This document shows, one piece after another, positions 1 to 11,010 of a stretch of 64,000 bases of DNA (position 1 is the first letter of the stretch; each line of letters starts with the position of its first letter). The notes under the pieces were generated by a model, which saw only the letters and a list, made by a program, of their open reading frames with translations, was not told the origin of the DNA and searched no databases. The stretch spans positions 17,014,491-17,078,490 of the forward strand of contig OY720345.1 in the NCBI GenBank assembly GCA_963082975.1, read 5' to 3'. The position numbers and the translations under genes are program-made. The stretch comes from Labia minor. Its lineage: Eukaryota > Arthropoda > Insecta > Dermaptera > Spongiphoridae.

Positions 1-2178
1 AATGAATTTTATGAACTGAAAAAGCTTCTAGCCCTAATAAAACAAAGAATTTCTAAAGAATACTCAATTTCGGTTAACAATTATTGGAAAGGTAAAATAG
101 AAAATATCCCTCTTAATAATTCGTTAGAGACCTTCCCAAAAATAAACTCATTGTTTAGAAATAACAAAAACAACTCTCTACCAAACAAAATAATAATAGA
201 CAAAAATAATTCCGAACTAATAAAAATAGCTAAATTAGACATGCATGAACAAAACAAAAATTCTTCAGGAGACATAGAAATTTATGATACCACCGACAAA
301 CTCAACACAATAGCCTCTCACTTTTCATTAATTCATAAACAGAATGAAGAAATGGGAAAACCTGGTCTTTCGAACATAATTAAGTTAAAAGTAAACAAAC
401 TAAAGGAAAAAATAGTAAAAGATGCTTCAAACAATATAACAATAACCACCTTTTCCCAAAGCAATAAATCAACTTCCCCTACCCAGTCCGTCAACCCACT
501 ATTGACTCGCTACGAAGAAGTTAAAGATATTATCAAACATTTAAATAATAAGAAGTCCACTGGCCCGGATAAAATACCTAATTGCGCGTTGAAGCACCTG
601 CCAAAGAAATACATCAACCTGTACACAATAATATTTAACAATGCAATTAACAACCATTACTTTCCATCTAAATGGAAAAAAGCAAATGTAATTGCTATTC
701 AAAAAAAAGGTAAAGACCCCTCTTCTATGTCAAACCTTCGGCCGATCAGCCTATTGTCTAATGTGGGTAAGATTCTTGAGGTGATAATAAATAAAAGACT
801 GGTCTCAGCCATCGAAGAACTTCACATTCTCCCTGAATCCCAATTTGGTTTCCGCTTTAAACACTCAACAATACACGCAATTTCTAAACTCACTTCTGAT
901 ATCTTCTGGTCACTAAATAATAGAGAGGTAGTTGCAGCCTGCTTAATTGACGTTGAAAAAGCTTTCGACACAGTCTGGCGGGAAGGGCTTATTTTCAAAA
1001 TGATCACAAAAGGGTTTGATGAAGGCCTCATTAGGCTTATTTGGAATTTGATCGAAGGCAGATCGTTTGTTACATGTGACAAAGACATTGAGTCTACTAT
1101 CCAATGCCAAGTCACTAATGGCCTTCAGCAAGGAACCGTAACTTCTCCAGTATTATTCAATATATATATTAGCGATATTCTCACTGCTTATAACTTAAAC
1201 GTGTCAAAGGGTAAATATGGGATTGCTTTCGCGGATGACCTGATTGTTTATCTTTCTGGTAAAAACTCTACTAAATTACAAAAAGATCTGGAATCTTTAG
1301 TAAATAAAATCTTTTCCTTCTATCATTCCTGGAAATTAAAAATTAATATAAATAAATGCGAAACTATTTTATTTAGGCCCCAAGTTGCTAAATGTTCTAG
1401 AAATACTAAATTAAACTGGAAAAAATTTAAAATCAAAATTGACGATCAAAGCATTCCTCATAAAAATCTAGTCAAGTATCTAGGTATTTATATAGACGAA
1501 CGTCTCCTTTTTGACAAACTCGTAAAAAATCAACTAATCAAAGCCAGATCGGCTTTTATGGGATTAAAAAAGTTATTCCACTGTCCTCATCTAGATCCGA
1601 AATTAAAAATTCTATGTTACAGTTTATTTATTCGACCTATAATCACATATGGATGTAGCATATGGTTCAACCAAACGGCCTCAGTAATGTAGTTAATAAG
1701 AAAATTTGAAAGGAGATGTCTTAGGGCATGTCTGGGCATATATAGGTCCGAGGAATCAGAATTCAAAAAATATATCAAAAATGAAATAATATACAACCTT
1801 TCCAATCTAAACAGAATAGACTCTTTTATAATCAAACTAATTCGCAATTACTACAGCAGAATAATTAATATTCGTGATAATAGCTTAATATATGGGGCAT
1901 TATATCCAAACGAAATGTATTTCAGACGAACCCTAAGTACAGGCTTTATTCCACCTGAGGCTTTTACCTACTTGGATGCAAACGGCTACATCCAAGACAC
2001 CAATAATATTCCAATAATTTATCATATATTCAGAAAAAACACGGACAGAAGGATAACCTATGATCCCTTTCTAGATAGCAAAGACCTGTATAGATTCTGG
2101 CGTTTCAATATGTCAATCTCCAAAAGAGATAAAAGTGAGAATGTCGATAAAAAAAAGTACTGGTGGATTGAAAATTGA
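1..2178 (+). pseudogene. Jockey-type LINE reverse transcriptase, one nonsense codon, 5' end outside window
   Basis: This is the C-terminal part of a non-LTR retrotransposon ORF2: reverse transcriptase plus the downstream region. The frame is open from base 1, so the endonuclease part lies left of the window. Visible RT motifs are RPISLLSNVGKI near 740, the DVEKAFDTVWREGL block near 950-990, the LQQGTVTSPVLFNIYISD block near 1120-1180, and the catalytic FADDLIVY at about 1228. A TAG at 1690-1692 replaces a Glu codon (the related copy at 8966 has MELIR here). The same frame then stays open to the stop at 2178 and keeps the conserved tail (FIPPEAF, ITYDPFLD, WW near the end). One lesion in 726 codons implies a fairly recent element. 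Clade assignment rests on motif resemblance to Jockey-type elements. Confidence 0.85.
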
Positions 2179-2429
2179 AAATTAAAAAATTGACTCGGTC
2201 TCATAATTTAAAAATAAGCTAAAATTGTAAACAATTAGCTATACTTATTATTTAAATATTATCATTTTTCCCTACCTCACCCCTATCCTTTACCTGTGAA
2301 TCCCTCGTCCCTTTCATCCCTACCTCAGTTATGATATTTTTAGGTTTTTGTTCTTTGCCAGTTTTCCTAAAATAAATGTAAAAACTCATATTATTGTTAA
2401 AAAAAATACCACATTTCTGCCATGTATCA

Positions 2430-3608
2430 CAGGGCTACGAACCGTTATTTTTTTCGTTTCGGTTTTCGTTCCGGTTCAATAAAAAAAAATATCAGTTCGG
2501 TTCCGGTTTTCGTTCCGGCAAAAATACCGGTTTGTTTCGGTTTTCGGTTTTCGGTTCAGTTCCGATTAATTAATTTTAAAGACCTTTTATTTGTATTAGA
2601 AATTTAGGTCGGGGTATGCCGAGTCTGCCATAAATATATAAAAATATTTCTTGCTACCACCCTAAATCATACTACATGAATTGATACAATATAATATAAA
2701 TAATAATAATTAATTAAAGGTATAATTAGAAGTATATAATATAAGATGTTAATATAATTTATTAAACGGAACAAATAAGTATGAATATTTTTTTACATCC
2801 TTCTACTTTCAAACACTCAACAAACGAAACAAATTCGTATATTTAATGTTAAAGTATACAGGATTCTTGGATATATTTACTTACAATTATAACTATAATT
2901 ATAAAAGATGAAAATTACCTCTAATTATTAAAATATCTTCCAATATATTTGTATTTAAACTATTTCTATTGTCTCGTAAAATAAACTTTAAACCAGAGAA
3001 AGCTCTTTCAACACTAACATGTGTTGGAGTAGCTCCTAAAACCACCATTGCAATTTTGTATAAATGAGGAATTGTATTTTTATTTTCCTCCCAAAATTCT
3101 AAAATAAGTTTTTTACTGTCTAATCTTCGTACCTGGTCAAAGTTATTCAATATTTGTTTAAATTTATTTAATAATTTTATTTACATTTATGAATCATTTT
3201 CTTTATATCAATACATAACCCTGTAACAAATGGAATAAATAATTTAAAAAATTAATACTATCATTAAATCAAAATATCAGTATTAAACAAACGATGAAAA
3301 CATTAAATTCTGTATTGCGACTACGAGACGCTGCCAACACAACCGAAGGGAGAGTATGACTAGGACACTAATTTTTGAAACAAAGTTTTTAGCGACACCA
3401 TGCAGTGCGAGGCATAACTAATTGAAAAAAATTCGGGGTTGTGTGTTGCCAAAACGCCCAAAAACACCACTTCTGGCAACTCTGGATTGAACACTGAACT
3501 GAAATAAACCGATATTATTTTTTTCGGTTCAGCTCCGGTTTTCGTTCCGACAAAAATACCGGTTTTTTCGGTTTTTGGTTTTCGGTTCAGTTCCGGTTCG
3601 AAGCCCTG
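2430..3608 (-). mobile_element. hAT DNA transposon, internally deleted, 8-bp TSD
   Basis: The element starts CAGGGCTACGAACCG and ends with the inverted CGGTTCGAAGCCCTG, so the terminal repeats match at 14 of 15 positions and belong to the CAGGG hAT class. It is flanked by a perfect 8-bp target duplication ATGTATCA at 2422-2429 and 3609-3616. Subterminal regions are rich in CGGTT/TTCGGT repeats on both sides. At 1179 bp it is far shorter than an autonomous hAT. It carries only a C-terminal transposase remnant on the minus strand, so it is inactive by itself. It sits in the 3' tail of the LINE at 1-3908. Confidence 0.9.
2899..3150 (-). pseudogene. hAT transposase C-terminal dimerisation domain remnant
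   Basis: The 83-residue open frame matches the hAT family C-terminal (hATC) domain. It has the LYKIAMVVLGATPTHVSVER stretch followed by AFSGLKFILRDNRNSL and then LEDILIIRGN, the family's signature order. A full transposase has about 500-700 residues with a BED finger and RNase-H-like core, and none of that is present here. The first Met is internal to the ancestral protein. The fragment lies within the hAT element at 2430-3608. Confidence 0.85.
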
Positions 3609-3908
3609 ATGTATCATCACAGAAATTAAATTGGTATCTTTCTGTTTTTAGTAAATAACTATCTTTATTGATCTCTTACAATGTAAATAAAATTTTTTTT
3701 TTTTTTTTTAGAATAAGTAAAATTAGTTAATAATTAATAAATTTTAATATGTTATAAACATGAATTTAACTTTTGTTAAATATGTTTTACACATTATGTA
3801 CTATCTAATCCCGATGTGTTTAGAGATTTACATTTTGTTTCTGTTGTAAACTTTTGTATATATATATCTATTTTTCTGGCTAATAAACACACATTTAAAA
3901 AAAAAAAA

Positions 3909-4295
3909 GGAGGTAGAGAGACTGTTTTGACGAGTCAACTTCGCAGGATCGAAACCGGCGGAAAATAATTTTTTTTTTTTTCAATCTACTATTTTATATT
4001 TATTTATTCATTGTTCTTTTATTAAATTTAATATTTATTAATATTATTTATTATTAATTTATATATGGACAAATGACACTCATATTGAAATTTGACTCCC
4101 GCCTTTTTTTAAAAGACAATGTATTAATATTTTTTTTATATTTAAAATATTTTAAAATTTTTTATTTAATTTCGAAATAAAATTAAAAATATATATTTTA
4201 ATAATATTTTATAATTATAAATTACGATATATATTTATCATTCTTCCAATAAAAAAAAATATTCATGCACTTAGAAACATATCTAATAATACATA
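3909..4295 (+). repeat. Right-hand fragment of Helitron-like repeat D with partial tRNA-like core
   Basis: From AGGTAGAGAGACTG at 3911 the sequence follows the tRNA-like core of the repeat at 4726-4790, including the B box GGATCGAAACC near 3946-3957 and the CGGCGGAAAATA that follows. The T-run and AT-rich tail resemble 4797-4960. The part left of the A box is replaced by the LINE ending at 3908. The rest, to 4295, is AT-rich with no coding signal. Confidence 0.55.
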
Positions 4296-4725
4296 TCTTA
4301 TCTTATTATGCTAGCTAAAATTGTATATATATATAGCCATTGGTTCTCAAAAACCGCTCTAACGATTTTTTTCAAATTTACACTAGATATAGTATCTATA
4401 AAGAAAAATTGAGTTTTATTGATCACATCTCTTGAAAAATACATTTTCATTATTAATTTCTTAATTAAAAATTATATATGGAAAACGTCAAAATTGGCAT
4501 CCATTTTTATTTTTTAACTGAAATTGTATTAATATTTTTTTTTATTTAAAATATTTTAAAATTTATTATTTAATTTCGAAATAAAATTAAAAATATTTAT
4601 TTTTAATAAAATATATATAGATATTTATTAATCTCTCTCAAAAAAAAAAAACAAAAACAAAAACAAAAAAACATCTACGTCTGCTAAGAGATTAAAAAAT
4701 GTCGTTTTCATCATCTAAGTATTAT

Positions 4726-4790
4726 TAGTCTAATGGGTAGAGCGACTGTCTGACAATTCAACTTCGCAGGATCGAAACCGGCGGAAAATA
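4726..4790 (+). other. tRNA-like sequence with RNA polymerase III boxes
   Basis: TAGTCTAATGG (4726-4736) fits the A-box consensus, and GGATCGAAACC (4769-4779) fits the B box with one mismatch. The spacing is tRNA-like. I cannot fold a complete cloverleaf with a clear anticodon, so this is a tRNA-derived or SINE-head sequence rather than a tRNA gene. Further copies are at 43808-43870, 8951-8965 (cut by a LINE) and 3911-3966 (partial). Confidence 0.55.
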
Positions 4791-5216
4791 GTTTTTTTTT
4801 TTTTTTTAATCTATTATTTTTTAATAAATTACTATTTTATATTTATTTATTCATTGTTCTTTTATTTTATTTTATTAATTAAGTTTTAGATAGTTTTATA
4901 ATTTTTAATATTTCTTCACTAAAATATCATTTAATATTTATTAATATTATTTATTTATTATTATTGAGTACCCGAAGTTCCATTCATTTTAATCAGATTG
5001 ATGCAATGATGCAACATTTAATAATAGTAATATTGTAATAAATTTCTATCTTGAAAATTGTTACATATTATTTAGGATATTTTAAAAACAATTTCTTTCT
5101 TTAATATATATATATATATATATATATCTATTCTTAAAATTGAATTTGTTTAAATTTTAACACATATATTCAATAATATAAATATATATAAAATAATATT
5201 AAATTGTATATAATAT

Positions 5217-5465
5217 GTGTGTGTAACGGGCGGACCATTTATTTTATTTGTAATTATATTTAAACCTGGTGAACTCATCCACTGGAATTGGCTCCCAGGA
5301 GGTGCTGCTCAGATGGAGCCCGCGCAAACTAAAAGGGATTCCCCTAAAGATCTTAGCAGCCCTTGGCTCGCTATGATAGACAGTCGTTGGAGTCGTTGTG
5401 AAACCATTGAGCTGATGAGATAGGGCATGGTACTCAATCCTTAAATTTATGTTTATATGTTCCAT
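5217..5465. other. Unidentified conserved segment inside Helitron-like repeat D
   Basis: A relatively GC-rich stretch in AT-rich surroundings is open in one frame on each strand: 68 codons on + from 5217, and 73 codons on - from 5465. A second copy at 44278-44526 differs by only a few bases and keeps both frames open. I recognise no domain in either translation. It could be a captured host exon fragment carried by the Helitron, or simply a recent repeat copy that has not accumulated stops. Confidence 0.35.
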
Positions 5466-6469
5466 GTTCTGAAATATTTGGTAAATTTATCTTTATTTTT
5501 GTTTTCTTTCTTTCTATTAAACCCGTTAACAATATACAAATATTTTGTGAAAGTTTATTTTTATCAACCCTTATTATCTTGTAGCCCAAATTAAAGTTAT
5601 ATCCTTTATCAAATCATTATTATTTATTATTACAATTGTATATAAAAGAATATTTGAATTTGTTTAAATTTTAACACATTTATTCAATCAAGCCACCGCT
5701 TCTTATATCTTATTATTTATATTATAAATATTAAATAAAATTAAAAATATTTGTTATACCGATATCTGTTTTCATTGCATGAACACATATATCCATACAT
5801 TAAACTTTTTAAAAATTGTTTAAGATTAGCTTTCCCCTAACACACTATAAATAAAAAAAAAAAAAAAAAATTATATTTAAGTTATATTAATTTTAATTAG
5901 ATTGATGTAATGATCTAATATTAATATTGGTGTGAATGATTGTAATAATATTGAATAATAAATGGTATTTGATACAATTTTGTTATTTATTTATGAAAGG
6001 GTCGAGCGATAGCTCGGTGTTCGATGTATATATAATATAGGATCAATTATTTTATTTGATCAAGTAAATTTGAAAAGGTTTTTATATATTGAAATGAAAA
6101 TCAATTTATTTTAATTTATTTGGAACATTTTAGGAAACAAATTTTTAATGGGTCATTTTAAGAAATCCAATTTTATCATTGTCTAAAATAAAAAAACAGA
6201 ATATATTATTTTAAATTTTTTATGAATAATAAAATATTTTCAAAATGTCAATTAAAATGACTAAATTATATTATTTTTTGTTTTTGTTAAAATTATTTAT
6301 TACAACTATATTTTAAGAAAAAAAATGATTTGTAGGTTATATAAAAATTAAAATATGAATTTTTAGATAAATAATAAAAAGGAGATGTTTATATTTTTTT
6401 ATTTTTAATTTTTAATAAATTTTCTTTTTTGATATGAGATTTTATTAAAAAATTGTATATCAATATTTT

Positions 6470-6867
6470 TTAAAGGGTCGAGCAATAGCTCGGTGTCCCA
6501 GGTATTAATATTACCAGCCAAATTCAATAATAATGAATCATTTTTTTTAACTTAAGTACCGAGCCGAGGCTCGGGGTCCCGGTATTAATATTATCAGCCA
6601 AACCCAATAATAATGAATCATTATTTTTTAACTTAAGTACCGAGCCGAGGCTCGGGGTCCCGGTACTTTATGTATTATTGAGGACCCCAAGTTCCATTCA
6701 TTTTAATCAGATTGATGCAATGATGCAACATTTAATAATTGTAATAAATAATTAAAGAATTGTATTTCAGCTCGGTGTCTCAAGTATTAATATTACCAGC
6801 CAAACCCAATAATAATGAATCATTTTTTTTAACTTAAGTACCGAGCCGAGGCTCGGGGTCCCGGTAC
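6470..6867 (+). repeat. Tandem GC-hairpin units (Helitron family D 3' ends)
   Basis: Each unit runs from GGTGTCCCAGGTATTAATAT or a close variant through CAATAATAATGAATCATT and AACTTAAGTACC to the perfect hairpin CCGAGCCGAGGCTCGG and GGTCCCGGTAC. Ends lie near 6585, at 6666 and at 6867. The third unit (6768-6867) is separated by about 100 bp that resembles 4970-5030. Other single units are at 12190-12290, 12427-12534 and within 44957-45070. Confidence 0.75.
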
Positions 6868-7263
6868 TACATATTATTTATGATATTTATAAAAACAATT
6901 TCTTTCTTTAATTAATATTCATTTAAAATGATTATTAAAGAATATTTTATTTAAAATAAATTGTTGAATATGATCTAATAATATTAAATAGAAATTGCAA
7001 AGCATACTTTATAGCTGAAATGTCAATTTTATCTCTAAATTCTAAATAAATAATTTTTTAAAAAAAATAAAATAAATAAAAATAAATTTAAAAACCTGCC
7101 AAGTCCGCTTTTCTTCTTTAGTTCTTCTTGGGGCGAACAGTTTCAAAAATTAATATCGAGTGTCCGAGTCTGTTAATGATGGTATCCATATCCTTATATT
7201 AAGTCTTTTGTTTTTTATGATTTAGGAGAAATAATAAAATAATTTTTTATTTCTTATATTTAA
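6868..7263. other. AT-rich spacer without recognisable gene
   Basis: No ORF, tRNA or transposon terminus is seen. A short less AT-rich patch (about 7097-7190) has no identifiable coding content. Confidence 0.5.
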
Positions 7264-7852
7264 CTAGCTGCTCCGAGCGCCTTCCAGGCGCTCTTCACAC
7301 CTAGACGGGGGCTCCGCCCCCTGAACCCCCGAATGATACATGGTATTTGGTTGAAAGTCTGTATGTAAAGGTTTTCATCCATTTTGTTTCAATCAGTATA
7401 AGTAGATAAGATATATATTTGTTTTCTTGGAAAATATATTTTAATTTAAGCAACAAAACAAATTTTCCTAGTATAATAAGTAAGATTTATTGACTATTTC
7501 ATATTATTATTTATATATTTACTAATATATTTGTGGCTCTTTGCATTTATTTAAGTAGATTTTAATTAATTAAATAATTAATATTCTAAGTTTATGAACA
7601 TTATTTTTTTTTATAAATTATATTAATTAAAATTTATTTTCTTATTTCTGTTTGTTCTTTATTTTACATATATATGTACAAAACACAAAACAATAACACA
7701 GACAGACACACAGACATTGCCTTTTATATATATAGATAGATTAAAACCTTCCCTGGGATGCCCACAACAATCCCTGAAAGTTTCACCGTAATCGGACGGG
7801 TATTTTTTGAGTATTTGACAGACACACAGACATTGCCTTTTATATATATAGA
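7264..7852 (-). mobile_element. Short non-autonomous Helitron, minus strand, doubled 5' end
   Basis: Read on the minus strand, the 3' terminus is the hairpin AGCGCCTGGAAGGCGCT followed by CTAG at 7264-7267, next to host A at 7263. Two 5' termini of the type TCTATATATATAAAAGGC lie at 7736 and 7852, each followed on + by T, as expected for insertion between A and T. The 116 bp between them repeats the 5'-proximal sequence found at 58713-58850. This suggests one Helitron end nested in or tandem to another. No coding capacity. Confidence 0.7.
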
Positions 7853-8510
7853 TTCATCTTAATTTCTTGAGTTATCTATTGTAATTTAAATTCTTACAGT
7901 TTTATTAAATAAATCATTTTTAGTTATAATTTTATATAAGCATTTTTTAATTGAACCTATTCAATCTTGTCATTCCCTAATCAACCTACGCGGTTTCAAT
8001 AACCCTTTTAATTATTCTAAATTCAATCCAGAGTGCTACCAATTAATTAAACTTATTTTTAACCCAATTTTTCTTATAAAATACCTCACCCCTAATATCT
8101 TATACACGACAATCTATATATAAGATGGTAGGTTTAATCAAATGGACTATAGACAGATTTGTTTGCAAAAAACATCTTATTACATTAGAAAAATTTTAAA
8201 TAATTACAATAAATACAATAATATATTCTTACCTAAAAACAAATTGGTTTTTATAGTCAATTCTTATCTTGTTAATAACTAAATAACTTAAGAGTATAAC
8301 TAATGGTTTTCAATTTATAAAATCTAATTTAACACACAACAATTCCGTCTCATTATTGTAATACAAAGTTAGAAATATTAAGATAATATAATTAATATTA
8401 TTTATTTATTAATACCAATTAATAATATTAATTACTTATAAATAATTCATAATAATAATAAATTGTGATACCAACTTATAGGAATATTAAAATAATATAA
8501 TTATTATTTT
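7853..8510 (-). repeat. Inverted copy of internal Helitron sequence (59240-59830)
   Basis: The reverse complement matches the interior of the Helitron at 58713-60380, including TTAATTGGTAGCACTCTGGA and the AACCGCGTAGGTTGATTAGG stretch. No ORF is seen. It is probably part of a larger degraded Helitron copy contiguous with 7264-7852. Confidence 0.6.
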
Positions 8511-8515
8511 ACATT

Positions 8516-8965
8516 TCTTATCTTATTATGCTAGCTAAAATTGTATATATTTATCTATATATAACCATTGGTTCTCAAAAACCGCTCTAACGATTTTTTT
8601 CAAATTCACACTAGATATAGTATTTATAAAGAAAAATTGAGTTTTATTGATCACATCTCTTGAAACTTACAGCTTCATTATTAATTTCTTAATTAAAAAT
8701 TATATATGGAAAACGTCAAAATTGGCATCCTTTTTTATTTTTTAACTGAAATTGTATTAATATTTTTTTTTATTTAAAATATTTTAAAATTTATTATTTA
8801 ATTTCGAAATAAAATTAAAAATATTTATTTTTAATAAAATATATATAGATATTTATTAATCTCTCTCAAAACAAAAACAAAAACAAAAACAAAAAACATA
8901 TACGTCTTGCTAAGAGAGTAAAAAATGTCGCTTTCATCATCTAAGTATTATTAGTCTATTGGGTA
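8516..8965 (+). repeat. Left part of Helitron-like repeat D, cut by a LINE
   Basis: Sequence from TCTTATCTTATTATGC to CTATTGGGTA is nearly identical to 4296-4740 and 43385-43821. It stops inside the tRNA-like A-box region, where the 5'-truncated LINE at 8966 begins. Confidence 0.75.
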
Positions 8966-10987
8966 TTAAATAATATATTTAGAAAAAAACAAACAGCTTT
9001 CCCTTCTATTCTAGAAATTCCAGACAATAAAACAAATATCTTAACAAATTCAAAAATAGATACCCTTTCTATTCATAAAAATAAAAAGGGCGAATTCACA
9101 ATACACGATAGAGACAATATATTGAATGTATTAGGAAGTCATTTCTCATTGATCCACAAACAAAACGAACACTTAGGCAAACCAGGGCTTTCCAACATCG
9201 TAAATAAACACGTTAATAATTTAAAAAACGAAATAGAAAAAGAAAACGGAAGTGGAATATATCAATTTTCAATTTATAATTCTTCACTTGACCCTTCAGA
9301 TGACAATGAACAACTTCTTACAAATGAAAGCTTTGTAAGCACACTATTTAAAAAATTAAACAACAAAAGATCCTCAGGTAATAACCAAATTCCAAATGTA
9401 GCTCTAAAACATATACCAAAAAAAATTTCTCAATATTATACTATTATATTCAATAACTGTTTAAACAATAGATATTTTCCCCAAGCCTGGAAACAGGCAA
9501 AAGTCATTCCAATTCCAAAAAAAAACAATTCTAAATCATTATTAAATTTTCGACCTATTAGCTTATTACCTAATATTGGAAAAGTATTCGAAAGAGTAAT
9601 AAATAATAAACTAATCTCTTTTTGCGAAGAAAACGAAATTTTACCAGAAGCTCAATTCGGATTTCGAGCCAAACATTCAACCGTTCACGCTATCACTAAA
9701 TTAACCTCGGATATACATTGGGCCCTTAATAATAAAGAAAGTGTAGGTGCATGCCTAATTGATGTAGAAAAGGCTTTCGACACGGTTTGGCGAGATGGAC
9801 TAATTTTCAAAATGCTCAAAAAAGGATTTAATAGAAATTTAATAAAAATGATCTCTGATATGATCGAGGGAAGGTCTTTTAAAGTCACCAACTTTAAAGA
9901 AGAATCTTCAATTGCATTTGATGTAAGCGACGGTTTGCAAAAGGGGACAGTAATTTCTCCAATATTATTCAATATATACATAAGCGAAATCTTAGAATGC
10001 TTCGAACTAAATACTTCTCCAAATAAAAAAGCCATTGCCTTCGCTGACGATCTCATAGTGTATGTTTCAGGGAAAAAACCTTCAAAAATACAAACAGAAC
10101 TACAATCACTTTTTGAAAAAATCCATTCATTTTATGACACATGGAAACTAAAAATTAATCTACACAAATGTGAAACAATCCTATTTAGAACAACCTTAGA
10201 CAAAGGGAACTCTAATTTAAAAAAAAATTGGAACAAATTTCAAATCAAATTTGAAAATGAAACCATCCCTAACAAACGATTAGTTAAATATTTAGGCGTA
10301 AACTTAGATGATTTATTATACTTGAATAAACATTTACATATCCAATTAGCTAAGGCAAAGGCTTCATTTATGTCGCTAAAGAATCTTTTCTTTAATCGGG
10401 ACCTCGATCACAAAATAAAAATATTATCCTATCAGCTTCTAATCCGCCCTATCATCACATACAGCTGTAACGTTTGGTTTAATCAGAGAGCGTCTGACAT
10501 GGAACTCATCCGACTATTTGAAAGGAAATGCCTGAGAGCTTGCCTTGGTAAATACAGATCAGCGCATTCTGGTTATACTCGGTATATCAGTAATGAAAAG
10601 ATATATAATGAAGCAAACATAAATCGCATTGATTGCTTCATATTAAAATTAATAAGGAACCTTTATTGCCAAGTTGCACAGGTTCCAAATAGTCTCATTA
10701 GCTGGTCAATCTTCCAAAACGAGCCATATTTCAAAAACACTTTAAAAAGCGGTTTTATCCCAACAGAGGCGTTCATATTCCTTGATAAACAAGGATATAT
10801 ACAAGATGATAATGGAATCCCAATTATCTATCATGTATTTAGGAGATGTGGAGATAAATCCATAACTTATGATCCGTTTCTGGATGGAAGAGATCCTTAC
10901 AGAATATGGAGATATAATATGCAAATTTCGAACAAAGACAAATTAGATTGGAAAAAGGTGGATAAAAAAAGATGGTGGATCACATAA
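8966..10987 (+). CDS. Jockey-type LINE ORF2 (RT region), 5'-truncated but otherwise open
   Basis: The frame is open from the truncation point to the TAA/T region at 10987 (673 codons, no internal stop). No genuine start codon exists because the insertion is 5'-truncated and the endonuclease is lost. RT motifs are RPISLLPNIGKVFERV near 9550, DVEKAFDTVWRDGL near 9762, LQKGTVISPILFNIYISE near 9937, and the catalytic FADDLIVY near 10040. The C-terminal region includes SGYTRYISNEKIYNEANINR, then FIPTEAF and ITYDPFLD, and ends KRWWIT. It is clearly homologous to the ORF at 1-2178 throughout but differs at many residues, so it is a separate insertion, probably of a related subfamily. Confidence 0.85.
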   Translation, partial: LNNIFRKKQTAFPSILEIPDNKTNILTNSKIDTLSIHKNKKGEFTIHDRDNILNVLGSHFSLIHKQNEHLGKPGLSNIVNKHVNNLKNEIEKENGSGIYQFSIYNSSLDPSDDNEQLLTNESFVSTLFKKLNNKRSSGNNQIPNVALKHIPKKISQYYTIIFNNCLNNRYFPQAWKQAKVIPIPKKNNSKSLLNFRPISLLPNIGKVFERVINNKLISFCEENEILPEAQFGFRAKHSTVHAITKLTSDIHWALNNKESVGACLIDVEKAFDTVWRDGLIFKMLKKGFNRNLIKMISDMIEGRSFKVTNFKEESSIAFDVSDGLQKGTVISPILFNIYISEILECFELNTSPNKKAIAFADDLIVYVSGKKPSKIQTELQSLFEKIHSFYDTWKLKINLHKCETILFRTTLDKGNSNLKKNWNKFQIKFENETIPNKRLVKYLGVNLDDLLYLNKHLHIQLAKAKASFMSLKNLFFNRDLDHKIKILSYQLLIRPIITYSCNVWFNQRASDMELIRLFERKCLRACLGKYRSAHSGYTRYISNEKIYNEANINRIDCFILKLIRNLYCQVAQVPNSLISWSIFQNEPYFKNTLKSGFIPTEAFIFLDKQGYIQDDNGIPIIYHVFRRCGDKSITYDPFLDGRDPYRIWRYNMQISNKDKLDWKKVDKKRWWIT

Positions 10988-11010
10988 TCTTTTGTATATA
11001 TATATATATA

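Larger units (their letters stand above)
1..3908 (+). mobile_element. LINE-1 of window (Jockey-type), 3' part with poly(A)
   Basis: The ORF ends at 2178. A non-coding tail follows, interrupted by a hAT element at 2430-3608. It resumes at 3609 and ends with AATAAA (3882-3887), ten bases, then a run of 12 A (3897-3908), as expected for target-primed reverse transcription. Directly after the A-run come GG and a tRNA-like sequence beginning AGGTAGAG. That 3' flank matches the interior of the tRNA-like repeats at 4726 and 43808. The position of the 3' end is inferred from the A-run and this flank. Confidence 0.65.
4296..6666 (+). mobile_element. Helitron-like non-autonomous element, family D (long copy)
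   Basis: It begins TCTTATCTTATTATGC after host A (4295). It ends at the hairpin CCGAGCCGAGGCTCGG, followed by 11 bases ending GTAC (6666) and then T. The same start and end delimit the copy at 43385-45070, whose boundaries are fixed by an empty site near 13143. Contents are a Helitron-like 5' region, a tRNA-like sequence (4726-4790), an unidentified conserved segment (5217-5465), a 5' GAGC-AATA-GCTC hairpin (from about 6478) and two tandem copies of the 3' hairpin unit. Relative to this copy, the 43 kb copy lacks about 5815-6385. No transposase is encoded. Confidence 0.6.

Noticed and set aside
2422..2607. 61-codon ORF at the left hAT end, and 3360-3620 on the minus strand at the right end
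   Set aside because: Both lie in subterminal CGGTT repeats of the hAT element and start or end at its inverted termini.
4726..4790. Functional tRNA gene
   Set aside because: A and B boxes are present but there is no convincing acceptor stem or anticodon arm, and copies are embedded in a mobile repeat.
5405..5430. CTGATGAGA resembling a hammerhead ribozyme core
   Set aside because: No GAAA box or matching stems nearby, and the second copy at 44470 shows none either.
9685..10056. 123-codon minus-strand ORF
   Set aside because: Shadow of the LINE reverse transcriptase frame.
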